This document shows, piece by piece, positions 36,112-49,429 of a stretch of 64,000 nt of DNA (the first letter of the stretch is position 1; each line of letters starts with the position of its first letter). Made by a program: the position numbers and the translations under genes. Below the pieces are notes generated by a model, which was not told where the DNA came from, did not search any database, and saw only the letters and a list, made by a program, of their open reading frames with translations. Source of the stretch: Usnea hakonensis. Taxonomy: Eukaryota > Ascomycota > Lecanoromycetes > Lecanorales > Parmeliaceae. The stretch is from NCBI GenBank assembly GCA_013423325.1, contig BLJB01000151.1:1-64000 (forward strand), read 5' to 3'.

Positions 36112-36888
36112 GCTTGCATTGATATGCAGTATTGCGCAACTTTTGATTGGTACTGGATGCAATGATCCACAGGACCCCGGGTCCAACTAAATTCAAATCG
36201 AATTCTTGGGTCCGGATCTCGGATCAAGTTCCCCACCCTGGGGTATTTAGTTTTTGAGGAAGCATAAATCAGAGATCAGTCGATCAAAAGAGCCAAGCGA
36301 AAGGCTAAGGATAGATCGTTACTGCCAGAGAAGCTGATTACCGACGTCATCATGTGACTGCATGCATGGTGATGTGGTATGCGATGCAAGATGCATAAGT
36401 GGTGCTCATGAATAATCGACGTCACAATGCTTGCAAGGGGAGTCTTTAACCTCGGACTTCTTGCATGCAGCTCATTTCCATCGATCTTAAAATTCCAACG
36501 CAATATTCCGCAGCTAGCGATTTTATATTCATTCCCCGTTCCTCTCTTTCAAAGCTTAACCCAGTTGCACTTCTGTGAGTGGTGAGTACTTTCGGACATA
36601 CTACCCAAAAAGGATCAAGCTGCTATTCCCGGAAAAAAAACCGTCCCCGGCCATCCTCCGCCTAAGGTAAGGCTATGGTAGCTGGGTCAAGCACGTCAAG
36701 CCTTATGCAAGCTCGAAAACCAGATGATGAAGCCGACTTCCGGACGCCGGGTATTATCCGCATGAAGCACGCATTCCAAAGTTTCTGCACGGTACGCTGG
36801 TAAGGATGGTCTTGGAAAAGGCATCAATGACCATACAGCCCGGATGCCCTGAAGCTTACGCCAAAACGCGGAACATCCGTGTAGATCG

Positions 36889-37389
36889 CTACCAGTTAGC
36901 ACCCGCAGAGGACATGCATCTCGGCATGAGTTGGAAAAGAGATTGTGGGAACCGGAAACCTGCGTTCAGAAGCGGGCTCTTGGCAAACATCATAGAAATC
37001 GAATTGCTGGGCCATCTATGTGAGTATATAGGGGTATGATGAAGTAGCCCTACGTATATCATAATCGAGCTAATGACCAAGGCTATCATCAAACCAAAAG
37101 CAGCCCGGAAGATTCCGAGCCCTCTGCCCAGAGAAAATTCTCTTGCGGTGGTGGTGCACCATCCGAGATTCTTGGCGCAAGCGGTCTTGGCGTCCACGAC
37201 TCTTTCCAACCCTCTTGCGCTAACGCTATAATAACCATTTCGCTGACGCTCCAACGACCACGATCTGATTGTTTTTCGATTTACCTCGGTCTGTTGGGTA
37301 GCCTTGCTACCTAGGCTGACGAGCTCAAAAGAGCCAAGGTACACTGGTGAGTGGTGCTTGCTTGCGTGATGGAGCTGTGAGTCGGGCAC
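36889..37389 (-). CDS. Possible single-span membrane protein fragment
   Basis: An uninterrupted minus-strand frame of 166 codons, but it opens at GTG and no ATG-led first exon was found. It has one strong hydrophobic segment (FGLMIALVISSIMIYVGLL) near the middle, preceded by a basic region and followed by SHRWPSNSISMMFAKS. It could be an internal exon or a remnant. No family recognised. Confidence 0.25.
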   Translation of the reverse strand: MPDSQLHHASKHHSPVYLGSFELVSLGSKATQQTEVNRKTIRSWSLERQRNGYYSVSARGLERVVDAKTACAKNLGWCTTTAREFSLGRGLGIFRAAFGLMIALVISSIMIYVGLLHHTPIYSHRWPSNSISMMFAKSPLLNAGFRFPQSLFQLMPRCMSSAGANW

Positions 37390-38408
37390 GTACTTTTATT
37401 AGTCATCCATCCCTATCTACGCATTTTTCTGATTCTGGAGAAAAGGAATCTTGAAGGGAGGTTCGTGTCATGTTGCAAGATAAAGCACCTCATGTTTTTG
37501 ATTTTTGAATCTGTCGCTGAGTCTGTCCTCATCAAAGTCCCTTCATCTAATCATGACAGTCACTGCTTTTCCCTCGTTTAACAAACCATCCACTCCCCCT
37601 ACCTCACACGCTCACACCCTCCATCCCCCCCTTCCCTCACCATCCCCTCCACCACTTCCTACCCGCCTCCTCTTCTCCTATACTCATCCCTCTCTTCCCA
37701 GCTAAATCTCCCATTCCTATCATTCCTCTTCATCTCGATCAATTTCCCAAACTCGGTCCGTCTCTCGGGCCGTCCATATTGTTCCCCGTATGAAGACGTG
37801 CCCTGGCGCTGAAATCTGTCGTTGTACGCGAGATTCGAGGAGGCTAGGCGGAGGGGATGTTTTTGCTTGGTGCTGCTGTTGTGATAATAGTTTCCTCGAC
37901 CGTATGGGTTTGACGACGACATGGTTTTCGGTTTTCGGTTTTTTTTTTTTTTGGTGTGATGTGAGGTGAAAGGGGATGTGGTGCACTGTGGTGAGAGGAG
38001 TAGAAAGTGTAGTTTTTGGCGAGAGAGGGGCTTGTGTAACCCTCACGCTGGAGGCTGGTGGTGAGGTATGGCTTTGGTTGTGCTGATGGAGTTGGATTGG
38101 CAAGGTGAATCTGTTATGATACTACGCTCTAGTATCTGTATGAGCAAGAATCTTTGAACGCATGTCTCTTCTTGCTCTTAACAATTTTGTTATAGAAAGA
38201 AAAAAAGAAAAGTCCAAGGAGGAATCTCAGCTCTTATACCCTGACCCCCTAGCCTCACTCCATTCGTATCCGAGACTCAACTAATCCTTCTTGAGAAATT
38301 GGCATTTCACTCATAGCCCCGAAACCAACATCACCCTTCCCAACAATGCAAGAAATGAGTCACAACCGCCTATCCCCATCCACATGACATACGCTTCTCC
38401 TCTGCGTG

Positions 38409-38755
38409 CTTGCAAATCTGCAAGTGTCCCGATACCATCCGCCCATAAACGCTATTGGTGTGAGGTGCATGATGAAGCAACTTGTCTCTCATCCTTATCA
38501 CTATTTACTTTTAGTTGTGTCAAGTCATCCGGTGCAAGCAAATCACGAAGCGTCCCGGTACCCCCGCCCGTAAACGCTAATGGTGTGAGGTGCATAATGA
38601 AGCAACTTGTCATTCATCCTTATTACTATTCACTCTTAGTTGTTTCAACCTTAGCCACCCAGAACCTGCAAATAACATCGCTAAGTATCCCGATTCGCCC
38701 CGCCCCGGCACGCTAGTGGTGTGAGATGCATGATGCAGCGGTTGGGATAGATTGG
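38409..38755 (+). repeat. Three tandem ~130-bp repeats
   Basis: Units begin at about 38409, 38540 and 38665. Each carries GTCCCG or TATCCCG, then a CCGCCC-type word, AAACGCTA(T/A)TGGTGTGAGGTGCAT(G/A)ATGAAGCAACTTGTC and ATCCTTAT(C/T)ACTATT(T/C)ACT in order. Unit 3 is shorter and more diverged. Differences are mostly transitions. No coding function apparent; possibly a minisatellite or decayed array. Confidence 0.7.
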
Positions 38756-39518
38756 TGGGTGCTAGGTTGAGGTGTTGTGGGGTGAATTTGGGGTCTTGGG
38801 TGAGTCCTTGATTGCTGTTATTGGGTACTTTATTTGACGAGTGATTCATTTGATGGGGTTTATTTAAGCGTTGTCTGTTGAGTATCAGGTGCGGAGAATG
38901 TTGGGAAGAATGGGGGATCCCGTGACTGGGTATAATCATATTTTACCTACCGCAAGCCCAATCAGTCTATCGATAACGGGCCTCACCTTTCAATCATGCT
39001 ACGCTAAACGCTTGCACGGTATAGTAACTCTAATTCTCTTACTTAATTGCTGGGAAATTTGACGTGTTTGGCCAGAGCTTTGTCAGATACATCCTCGGGG
39101 CTGAGATGCCGTCGGTCCCGGGGTTTCGATTTAGTAGGAACGGCCAATGGGTGGGAAGTATGGCATTGTGTATCCGAAAGTACGGATGGGTTAGATGTGT
39201 ATAGTCACCTTTTCTTTACGTCTGAGTCAGCGCCAAGGTGTAGGTTGGACCGTGAGGCTATGGGGCGAGGAGGAGATTTGGTATGTGGGTTTTTGGAGAG
39301 TTTCTTGGGGATTGGAGGGGCTGAAGAGTGGTTGAGGATTGGTGGATGCTGAGTTGAGACCTCTTGTCTGCTGTTATCGGGTTTACTGGTCTTTATTACG
39401 ATCTTTCCGTACTGGCTATCTTTTTCTTACAAGGTCTACGAGAATTTCGCTTTTCTTAGGCTTTACAGTCTACTTGCTACGTCTTACGTCTGAGATTAGC
39501 CGCCTTCTCCGGTCTTTC

Positions 39519-39559
39519 TTCCCCGTTCCTGCTTCCCCGTTCCTGCTTCCCCGTTCCTG
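39519..39559 (+). repeat. Three 14-bp tandem repeats
   Basis: CTTCCCCGTTCCTG occurs three times head to tail. A very short simple minisatellite with no gene context. Confidence 0.7.
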
Positions 39560-42500
39560 AAGAGAAGGCAAATGCCTCAAACGGACGGCCGGCCGGATGG
39601 ACGGGGAAGAATTCTTGACAGGCTCTTCCGGTCCGCTGTAAGACTTTTGGTTATTGACTTTTAGTGTAAGTCTTCTTGATGGTCATCTAATGCCATAGAA
39701 TAAGCCTGCGGGAATTGGTTCCATTCGATATCTTGCTTTTCGGGTGGTTGTTCGCTCTTAAATTCATTCGTGTGGATGCAGCAGAGTTGTTTGTACTGTA
39801 ATGTAGACTTTTGCGGCTGGAGGTGTTTAAGGACGTAGGAAGTTGATAGATTCTTTATAGTGAACGGAAAGATGTTTTGTTCACCGATTGCGAAATTGAT
39901 CATCTTTATCTGGCGTCCTGGCTCTCTGCATCTTGCATGATGTCGACGTAGCGGTGAGTGTGCTGTGGAGGGTATTTTTGGTGTAGCTCACCATCGATTC
40001 TTTTGAACTTGTTGTCTTTTGGAGCAGCCTGTATGTGCGGGGTTTAGAAGGGGGACTTTCGTGCGATTTCTTGTGTGTTTTTGCCTGGACACCATCTCTT
40101 TTAAAGCTCCTTTCATGATGATCCGTGCAACGTCCATGGTGCAAGCTTCTGGGGTGCCGCTCCCGCTCAGAATTCTTGGACCTGTTTACCCTGGGCTGTT
40201 AGCCATTCCATTTGTTTTCGTGGAATAGCGATTCGATGGATGCGTCGAGATGTTATGATTTAAATGAAGGGCGGATGGTGGTGGGGAAAATTGGAGATGG
40301 CGTTGCTAAAGGATGTAGCATTCACTAGTTTTGCTCATACACCGTAGAATCCATCGTAAGATGCGCAACTAGGTGTGAGGGTCTCGGTGAGGGTGGGGCT
40401 CTTTAAAGGCTATTGGCAAGCCTCGTCTTCTGGGTGTACTACCTAGGAGATTCTTTGAGAGGTTTTGGGACCTGTTGAGAAGCGGATCATCGCAGAAACT
40501 ATTGATTCGATTGCTCTGGTTGGAGTCTCTGCAGACCCTCAGGTGTGATGTGCATAGTGATGGATATCGAGAGGTCGTACAGGCGTTGTCGCCCGAATGC
40601 GACGACTCGGCTTTGTTTGGGAAATTGGTAGGGTCGGCTCGAATTTGGAAGCGAAGTTCCCAAGCATTTAGCCATCTGCACTTGCCAGCGTACTGGACCC
40701 GACTGGTAAGTGTGGCATGGAGGGTGATGGGTATCGATAGGCTCTCTCTTTGAGCTTGTTGAACGATGGCTTTTTTCGCCATACTGTGGCCGGAATCTTT
40801 TTTTGAGCACAATAATTGGCGAGACACTGTTGTCGGCGTATATAACCTGGTTCACTCTTTGGAGGAATGGGTATGTGGTCTGCACGTGTCTCACAAAGCA
40901 CGCGGCATCTACACAGTCTTCAGCCTGCGTGGTGGAGAAGGAGCGGATTGGAAAAGGGAATTGATCATGTCCGTGCTGCTCACCAGGTGCACTGCTCCTC
41001 GGACCGAGGCAATGGTAATCTTGGGTGGTATGAACTGTGTATAGAAAAGCCTTTGGGGCCGAAGAAATTGCAGGCGCGTGTGCCATGGCAAGTAAGTTCG
41101 AGCCGATAGACGTGTTATGGACCTGATACAATGTATAGCGTGGTATGAAGTATACTGCGGGTTGGCAGACGGTTTTGAGAGGATAATGGTTCCCTGAAGA
41201 TCTTCTTCTCCAAACTCTTGGTTCTTTCCACTTGTACATGGTTTTCTATTCTGTACACCCCTTCGAAAATTTCTTAAATCGATACTCCTCTGAAGATGCG
41301 GCATGAAGTTGGAATATAGAACCGTTTGTAACACCATGTCGACAAAGGAATCTGGTAGCTGTGGTCTGTCGTAGCCTTGCATAGCCGGGTTGCGCCCACT
41401 GTTAATGGTCTAGTAGTTGTGTAATCCTAGCCGGATAAGGAGTTACTGGATGGTAGGCCATTCCACGTCGATGAGCTCGAGCCTCTGATGTATAGAAGAA
41501 TGACTTTGCATGTGGCTATTTGCGACCGTATAGCTATTGCATATGCTTCGAAGAAAGATCCTGCAATGATAGAAATGTAAAGGCCTCTTTTGATGGGCTG
41601 ATTCAGGACCGTAAAAGGGCAAATTGCCACTTGCTTGACTTTGCAGTTGTTCACTATCATAGTGTTAGCAGCTAGAGTTGCACAAAAATCTTCCAGACAC
41701 CCACAAGAATGGCGTTGGTACGCTGATGCATAGTAGTAAACCTCATGCATATTGAGCGAGAACATCGTCATTGAGATGAAGTTGCTAACGCATTTTGCTT
41801 CAAAGGAAAACGGACTTTAGAAGCAGTCAAGATGATTGAAGGAAGAGGACGTCAAAGACGTGCATTAGCGGCTTGGACCCCAATCAAAGATGGATGGACC
41901 CTTGGGTCAAGAGCTGCTACCCGCTCAAATTTAACAACGATGATAGACTCAGTTAATATGGTGCACGCCGCAAAAATTCAACAGCGAAGTAGTAGAAGTT
42001 AAGGATGAGTCAAGGATTGAAATGGTCGACAAAGTGGCGCAGCAAGAGTAGCAACTGCCGGGAATCTGACAAACGATAAGGCAACTTTAATCAAACTAAG
42101 CTTCTGGTTCTGCAGCAGTGAAGCGTATAGTCCTGCAAGAGACCAGCTAAACCCATGGGCATCATTATAAAGCATGACGTGGCAATGGGCAGAGGGTGTG
42201 TTGCTTAATCAGCTACCTCCAGGTTTTGACTAAAGTCCTCTCCATAGCCTCCAAGGCAAGCAATGCTTAACTCCGCTGTGCAATCGGCATGAATATCTTT
42301 CAGTCGTGTACCCTATCATATGGCATTATATAAATAAGCTTCACCTCAGAAACAAATCATGCGCCTCAAAACCTGCGATGCTGCCGGGAAAGCATGACTA
42401 TTGCTAATAGAAGTGCGGAAATGGTGCAATATCAGAGAAGAGTTTCGGTTTCCAAGACGAGGTAAGAACCTGCAGGCTTCCGCACACGAAAAATTGTTAA

Positions 42501-44206
42501 ATTACGACAGAGATGCAGAAGCAAGATTTGTGTACTTAGCTATGAGGAATGGTCCTTTTCCCATCATTGAGGACACTTCCAGTGTAGCAAGCAATGGCAA
42601 GGTCATTTACCAATCTTCAAGGGTGTCGTCCAAATACTAATTGGAGCAGCAGGTCAGTCATCGCATGCAATGGATTAATTTGTACACAGTGTAGCTGCAG
42701 CGACCCGGCTCGTTACGTACCTTAGAATCCTTCCGGAATCCCAAATTGACCATCCATGCTTGGAGATGGACAAATAATTTTGTGATTCCATTTTCCTTTT
42801 TGCAAATGACCATATTAGCTACAGTTTTTTCTTGAGATGCTGTAATCAATTACTAAATGTGTAGACGTGTGACTGGGCGTGTTTGTGCTGAAGCACCAGA
42901 TTTGTAGAAAACTAGGTTGTATGCGGGTAGGCGCAACAAAATTCGCGAGATCTCTTGCACTTCGAATGCCTCATTTCTTGTCTTTCTTGTTCTAGATTAT
43001 GTTTGTACATTTATGAGGAAGAACAATCGTATGTATTGTATTAAACCAGGGCGTACTGCAGAGTGCGACAAATGTATGTTTCTAGGACAATGATGTCATT
43101 GAGCCTGTCTCTAGAACCACACCTTTGGCGGCATTCTTGAAGTCTTTGCTACTCTCAGAACGACATTTCGACGCTTCTGAAGGCCCCCGAAAGCTCTGCT
43201 CATAGACAAGGTTCATTTTTCGGCGTCACAGAACAGATGGAATTTTCGGGATGAGCAGCGAGAACAGCAACATATTCCCAACTACCGTTCAGAAAGCAGG
43301 GTCTGCGCTTTTATCAAAACGCAAAATGAAGCCATTGCAACTGAACCATCACTATGATATACTGCAAATGCAACGTACTTTGTTTTGACAGGCACATTCG
43401 AAGACTGTTGAGGCGTACGAGAGAGAGCCTAATCAAAAATGTGAAAGATGCTGTGCGACACCAAACCCGAGCGTACCTAGCTAGCGAAGTCCCGCCGTGC
43501 ATCCTGAGACACAGAAGCCTTCCCATACAGAGACATGTCAAAAACAAAGAGCAGGACGATACAGGTGCAAAGGATGTAAGTTGTCAAGGCAGACAGGGAT
43601 GGAAAATGCCAAGGCTATGAGAATGAAGGTTGCTGCCGCGTTGGCGGGCTGGAATCGTAGTGCTGGAGTTGGCCTGCGTCAGTGGAGGTGATCGTCATTG
43701 ACGACATCCCATCATTAGAGCCACTGCCAGGGCTGGACAGACCCCGTCCACATTGAAACATACGGATGCTATCCTTCTACAAGGCGGATCGGGATGGAGC
43801 GGCCTGGAAACGTTACTGACAATACGCTCAGCGACAACGACTGTTGACTCTATCCGCCATTCGATGATCATTCTTGCTTGTGAGCTTAAAGCGGACATGA
43901 CATATGAAGGCTGCTCAAGACTGTTGGCTTTCAGAACTGTCATCTACACATTGTGGCTCTGTTGCGACAGTACTCATGCTGATATTGCCAGTACGTTGCT
44001 CTCAAGAGAGTTGGATTCGCCAGCGATACCCTCGCACAAGAGATCCATTTTCTTCGGCAGATATGAAGGCCAAAATTGAGTCATTTTGGTGATATGAACT
44101 TATTTCCCCTTCAGTATCGGTATGGTCCATAGCCCCATCAGTTACTGTGTTGTCCACCTGGTAGCGTTCCAGTCGTCACGGCAAGTTCTCTTGTGCTTAT
44201 CCTAAG

Positions 44207-44480
44207 TCAGGTTTTCTTTACTCTTGCCTCCTCTTGTCCGTACAGCCGTTGCTCGATCTCATCAAGGAAGGCTATTATCTTCGTTTCGGACCCTCCGCTT
44301 GGTTGTCCGACGGCGACCTTTTCATGGGCCTGCAAAGTCTTCCGCCAACTTTCGAGTTGTGGTCTAGGTGAACAGGGGCGGCGGAGCTTTTGCACAATCT
44401 CAGTAGGGGTACTATCGAGGCGAGTCACGGTCAGTCACTGAGTATATCTCTCTGATGTTTTGATAGCACACGTACGCCAT
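44207..44480 (-). CDS. THEQ-motif mini-protein, copy 7 (AHEK variant)
   Basis: Exon 1 is ATGGC (44480-44476), the only member whose second codon becomes Ala. The intron is 44475-44412 (64 nt; donor GTACGT, branch GACTGAC, acceptor CGATAG) and exon 2 is 44411-44207. The 69-aa product starts MATPTEIVQKLRRP, then PRPQLESWRKTLQAHEKVAV, GQPSGGSE and a helix FLDEIEQRLYGQEEARVKKT. THEQ has become AHEK and TSRS has become SGGS, so the core is partly diverged. The splice signals are among the best in the family. Confidence 0.75.
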
Positions 44481-47400
44481 TGCGTTTGTGTCTCCTCGCT
44501 GATTACAGACGAAACTTGATTACTGACTGATGAGGAGTGAAGGCACTGTGGATCTGATCCAGACTGGTGTCGATGTTCTAGATCATTTAATGGGTGGGTA
44601 TTAACTTTTGAATCTCAAGTTCAATGACTAGAAGTCACAGCTTAAGTGGGAACGCGGGAGAAGTCAGGCTTTCTTCCTCTTCCGCTACTGGCCTTTCTCT
44701 CACTTGACGCTAGCATTGTTTCTTCTACTATGCGACGAATACTAATTTCATCTTTTCGAATGCTTCTTGCTAAGCCTCATTTGTCTTCCTGAGCCGAGTC
44801 AGTCATTCCGACGAGGGACATCCCAGGACATTGCAGACACCGTGGGGTCGCATTCGGTAACCCTTAACTACGAAATCGAAATTTACATTAGTACGATCTC
44901 TTGCAGACAGTTTCTGAAGAGCCAAGAATCCACCTCAAGTCTCACTGCTGTCATTCGCCTGAGTTTTGCAAGACTTGCACAGATATCGGATATTCCACGA
45001 CTATTTTAAAGGTTGCCGCTGGAAGACAATTCTAGATTACCGATGGCTCCTAAACATGATAAGCACAATGTAGCAAACACCGTTTTGGGAATCTTCCAGA
45101 TGCTTGTAAGAAAGATGGAGTGGCAAATCTGGCTTGACGACAAAAACTTTGGCCTTCGCCAATAGTGTGAGACATCATTTCAACTTTGACCCCCAAATTG
45201 AAATACCGGTAATGCATCAATCAGCCTGGATAACTGTGGGGAAGCTCGGACCACGTCTTCTAATCTAACATCTTATCCGACCGTGGGTGCTAATGAACCG
45301 TCAACGATCCGCTCGCAAATTTGGACTCTGACTTACTTAAACCCGATCCATAAGAAAGGCTGGGCTTCAGCTAGCTTGAGTTGCCATGTGGAAGCTTGGA
45401 CCACCCCCTCCTCACTAAACTCCTATCTTGGTGCATAATGCACTATCAAATACCCGCTTGCGCATGGGATCCGCGGAGCCAATAACGACACGTGGGAGAA
45501 CACTGGCTCGACGGCTGATCAACCACCGTTTTCGCGTCGGCGAAACGAAACTTGGGAACGGCACTGCGCACGGATCACTTGGTGGGGGTGTGGAGTGCAT
45601 GAGGATTAGTCTTCCGCGGACGACGGCTCTTTATGATTGGGCGGCTAGAGCGACGACTAGCATCGTCCATATGAGTCGGCAATTCGGTATAAGAATACGA
45701 AGAAAAGCCGATATTTATAATTGAAGTAACATAAACTCGATGTCTTACCATTCTTTAGCCCTCGACATGTTGCTCCACTTTGCTGGTACAATGTACAATG
45801 TCTTACTTGTCAAGCGATGCTGATTGGAGAGGCACTAGGTTACAAACCTTTCGGTTAGATTTAGCAAGAAACCCGATAGTCCGACACAGGCATTTGACTA
45901 ATCAAGAAGGCTGCAAATCCAAATGTCTGTATCGGGTTCCCTAATTTCCACATTTCTAAAGTGGCCTTCGAGAAGCAGCTCAATTAGTCTGTTTGATACA
46001 ATCTCTTTCCTGTGCATACTCCGCCTGCCGCGGTGCCCGACAAGTACCGCTATCGGTACTATTACCGAGGCTACCGTATGGACAACACAGCATATAGCAG
46101 TGCGTGGTGTGGGTTCGACGTCCACAGAGACAATCATTCTTTTAAGAGTGGGTACTAGATCTCACTCGGCCATGAAAGAGCGCCGGATCCTGACAAGACA
46201 AGATTCCGTACCTGACACACTACTGCTCTATAACATTTCTCGTTGCAATACCTCTGCGTCGGGGCACTTACTTTCGCCTAAACGAGAAATATCTCGACCC
46301 ATACCTACAATATAAGACTAACAGACATATGAAAACTCCTATCAACTCGGTCTTCCAGGGTAGATAGTATTTATTACGTCGTAGTGTGGGGAGACATAGA
46401 GACAAGTATCAATATAATACTAACACTCTATCCTTCACCTTTATCTCTACCATTAAAGTATCCCTAGGCTCCGAAAAGATTTATCAAAACGTTTTTCCTT
46501 TAGAATAGATACTCCTCCTGTACATTCTCCACGGCGCCACTCACTGTCACAGAAAACACTACCGCCTTAGCGTGGAGCAATGTATAAACACAGGGGCTAA
46601 GAGGTCTGTAGTAGGTAGTCCAAAGTGCTTTCCCGGGTAAAGCTCATGCTCAGCCTGCTTGAATCGTGAGACGCAGCTCGCGCGAGTTCACGAGCCGCGA
46701 TAGATACACCCTCCAGCCCATCTTCCAACACAAAAACCCCCCAAATCATCCCCTCCCCTCAACAACCCCCCATCTCACCCATCGAGCTCGATCTTTTCTC
46801 CCCAGTTATACACCACGGCTCCTCGCTCTTCGAAAAGCGTTTCTAATCCTCAGTCCGCTCCGCCTGCGTCGGCTATTGCTGGGCTTTAGTGTAGCCTAGC
46901 CGTGGTATCAGTATCATCATTCAGGCGTTATAAGCTTTTGGAATGGTGTTGGGACGGGAATTGAGGTTTGGGCTGATGCTTGGATTTAACGAAGGGCATG
47001 TTGGAAGTTTTCTGTGGCGGTGCTGGTGTTGACTTTATCCTATGTCAGTAATGAGAGATCAATGGTAAGCAATGGGCTATGTTGTAGGTGCAGAGGGGGA
47101 CGAACGATTTGTGAGAAAGCGGAACGATGGTAGGTGATGGGTGGTGTTTCTTGATCGGTTCAAGGTGATTAGAGTGTTGGTAATAGGGTTGGAAGATGGG
47201 TGGATGTGCTCGGTGCTGTTTGATTCTTTCGCGTTGGGATGGAGACGGAGGGTGCTAGGTAAGGAATAAATGATTGTTCGAGGGAAGGGTGGAGTTGTTA
47301 ATGAGGCATTGAGTGCATTACTTGAGAGCCCGGCGCTCGAGAGCTCCGTCACTTGGTGCTTCATTCAACCACATCAAGGCCGAACAGCGGCCTGCAGGAG

Positions 47401-47975
47401 GCATGTTCAGGCCCATTGCTAAAGCGCCAAGAAGACTCTCATCTCTGTTCGAGATAGACCGGGAGAGAAAGAGAGCGTAGCTCTATATATATACAGGCAG
47501 GGTGGGTGGATTTAGGGTCTGTCATGTGGAGCAGCTCGTCGTTTTCGGAGGTCCGTTGTTTGGGGCGGTGCAAGATTTCAATGCGTTTTTTGTCCACAGC
47601 GTCGTCGATGGCTGATGGGCTGTTGAGAGAGACTTTAAGATATGGAAAGGTGATTGCTACAGGAGAGATTTGAGGACTATGTAGTAGCTACAGCTTCTAT
47701 TGACGTCGCTCTTTTTATTTCTGTCATTTTGTCGTTCAGTCCTTGCGACTCTGAAGATTGGATCCAGAGAAAATATAGCAAGTGGACTACTATAAGAGTG
47801 GAACTCTTTGCTACTGAATTCTTGTGGATGCTGTCCCAAAGACTAAGGTCATGTTGGTGTTATCTGACAACCCTCCTACCACGGACAAAGAAAGAAACAC
47901 ACTTCCTCCCCATCCCAGAAATAGCTCTGTCTCAACAATTCAATGACCCATTGCTCTACTCAGCCTCTTCCCTCG
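44481..47975. other. Intergenic region, no supported gene
   Basis: Short frames only. A frame at 46666-46899 and one on the other strand at 47077-47364 are low in complexity (Pro/Thr/Ser) and lack supporting signals. 46.32-46.48 kb is AT-rich. Confidence 0.4.
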
Positions 47976-49058
47976 CTAATGTAGCTCCAATCTCTTCCGT
48001 AGCCGTGCCGGCTTGGTGCGCATCTCAGGATGCCGTTTTCGCAAATGCACCAGTAGAGTATCATCGCGATTGAAAGACTTGGGGCAGATTGGACAAGGAT
48101 ATTTTGGGCCAGTGCCAGGACAATGGTGGCGCTTTTTGTTTCTATTGCGATATTTGGTGTCTTTGGTTTTGAGTACAGTACCACAGCTTTCGCACTTCCA
48201 GCTCTCCTCGGTAGAATTGGTACTGGTAGTGGATGTCATAGGTTGGCAGGCATGCGAAGAGTCCTTTGGCGACGGATCGTTGAGATGGGTTGAACTGCTG
48301 GCGGCATGGACCTCGGCTCGGTGTCCATGTCGAGATTGTGCAGAGGTTTCTAGTGGGAGGTGCATAATTGTTTCCACGTAGTCATCCATGTGAATCGCTC
48401 TTTGTTCCTGGGGAAGCTGGTGGCTCTTGAAGAAGTAAGGGTAAGGTACGCCCGATTCGCCAATCGGACACTCCGCGTAATTAACGGCAAGTGCGTCACT
48501 TGTTTGATCGTGCGAAGGCAATTCGGCGAGCCCCAAAAGAGTTGCCGTATCTTGCGCGTCGTCTGTGCCCGTCTCTACTGTTTGTGGTGGAGTCTGTGGC
48601 TGCTGTTCTCCGTCACATCTGATTCCCCAGCATTGTTCTGGACGATTCGAAGTACTCAGCCATGGGACGTGCCAGGAGAACTCGGTATCGATGGCTCCAA
48701 AGGGATCGTTAGGAGTTGGAGTCAGATAAGGTTGAGTGACAAAACTGTTAATCGGCGCATTTGGGCGAGGTGCAACTCGATCATCGAATGTGGCGAGAGA
48801 TGCTGCTGGTGACCGGCTAATGGGGTAGCCAGCAGTGCAACAGGAGGTGTTGGAAGATTGTAAAGCCGATAAAGTAATTCTGCCATCAGATGATGTGGAC
48901 GCGAAGCTGCTTGCTCCTCTTACAGTCTCCAGTGAAGCTTGGTCTCCAGTAGCATAAAGGGGATCAAATCCAAATACGTCTTCCCAATACTCATTACCTT
49001 TGTAGTTACCTTTAATTGGCCTTGGGATTTGCGTCCCATCTGCAGTGTTGATATTCAT
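47976..49058 (-). CDS. C2H2 zinc-finger protein, single exon, 360 aa
   Basis: One uninterrupted frame from ATG at 49058. The N-terminal ~285 residues are Ser/Thr/Pro-rich with acidic stretches (EYWEDVFGFDPLY; a WHVPW patch) and little predicted order. The C terminus holds two Cys/His modules. The first is atypical: CESCG..RNRNKKRHHCPG at about residues 289-313, with the His pair closely followed by a Cys. The second is a standard C2H2 finger, CPICPKSF..H..RH (322-343). It ends in a basic tail. Likely nuclear DNA-binding. A frameshifted relative lies 1.1 kb upstream (50.2-51.3 kb), so this appears to be the surviving copy of a duplication. Confidence 0.8.
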   Translation of the reverse strand: MNINTADGTQIPRPIKGNYKGNEYWEDVFGFDPLYATGDQASLETVRGASSFASTSSDGRITLSALQSSNTSCCTAGYPISRSPAASLATFDDRVAPRPNAPINSFVTQPYLTPTPNDPFGAIDTEFSWHVPWLSTSNRPEQCWGIRCDGEQQPQTPPQTVETGTDDAQDTATLLGLAELPSHDQTSDALAVNYAECPIGESGVPYPYFFKSHQLPQEQRAIHMDDYVETIMHLPLETSAQSRHGHRAEVHAASSSTHLNDPSPKDSSHACQPMTSTTSTNSTEESWKCESCGTVLKTKDTKYRNRNKKRHHCPGTGPKYPCPICPKSFNRDDTLLVHLRKRHPEMRTKPARLRKRLELH

Positions 49059-49429
49059 GGAGTACTAGCTTTTATCGCCGATTAGTTACATTCGCATAGA
49101 GACTGTGGGTACCTCTAACGAAAAGGGATTCAAAATCCTAAAAATCCAAGATCAATTGTCCTCGTCGATCAACCAATCTGGCGACGTACGAGTACGGTTG
49201 CAGACAGCGAGTGGATGTGATGTATGGCTAAAGATGCAGAATCGTAAGGATCATGCCCCCACCATTGTCGGATCAGGAGTGACACCCAACGAATGGCGCT
49301 GAGTAAGAAAGGCTACGGTTGTAGTAAGAAAAAGCAGAGGAAGAGATGGGAATGCGAAGTATTTTATAGACCTCAGCCGACTGACGGACTTTGTCCCGAG
49401 CTGCGGGACGTATTAGACATCATTTTAGG

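Larger units (their letters stand above)
35541..44206. other. Long gene-poor region with repeats
   Basis: Holds the hairpin at 36080, a possible membrane-protein fragment at 36889-37389, the three-copy repeat at 38.4 kb and the 13-bp repeat at 39.52 kb. Overlapping frames on both strands at 40.4-41.4 kb and 43.3-44.1 kb are long but cannot be reconciled into a gene. No transposase or reverse transcriptase motif was seen. Confidence 0.4.

Noticed and set aside
40369..41382. Several long overlapping frames on both strands
   Set aside because: They contradict one another, lack convincing protein text and no transposon or known domain could be read.
46080..46130. GGTTCGAC word resembling a tRNA B box
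   Set aside because: No matching A box, acceptor stem or cloverleaf could be built.
47654..48073. 139-codon plus-strand frame
   Set aside because: Lacks an ATG start and its 3' part is antisense to the well-supported C2H2 gene at 47976-49058.
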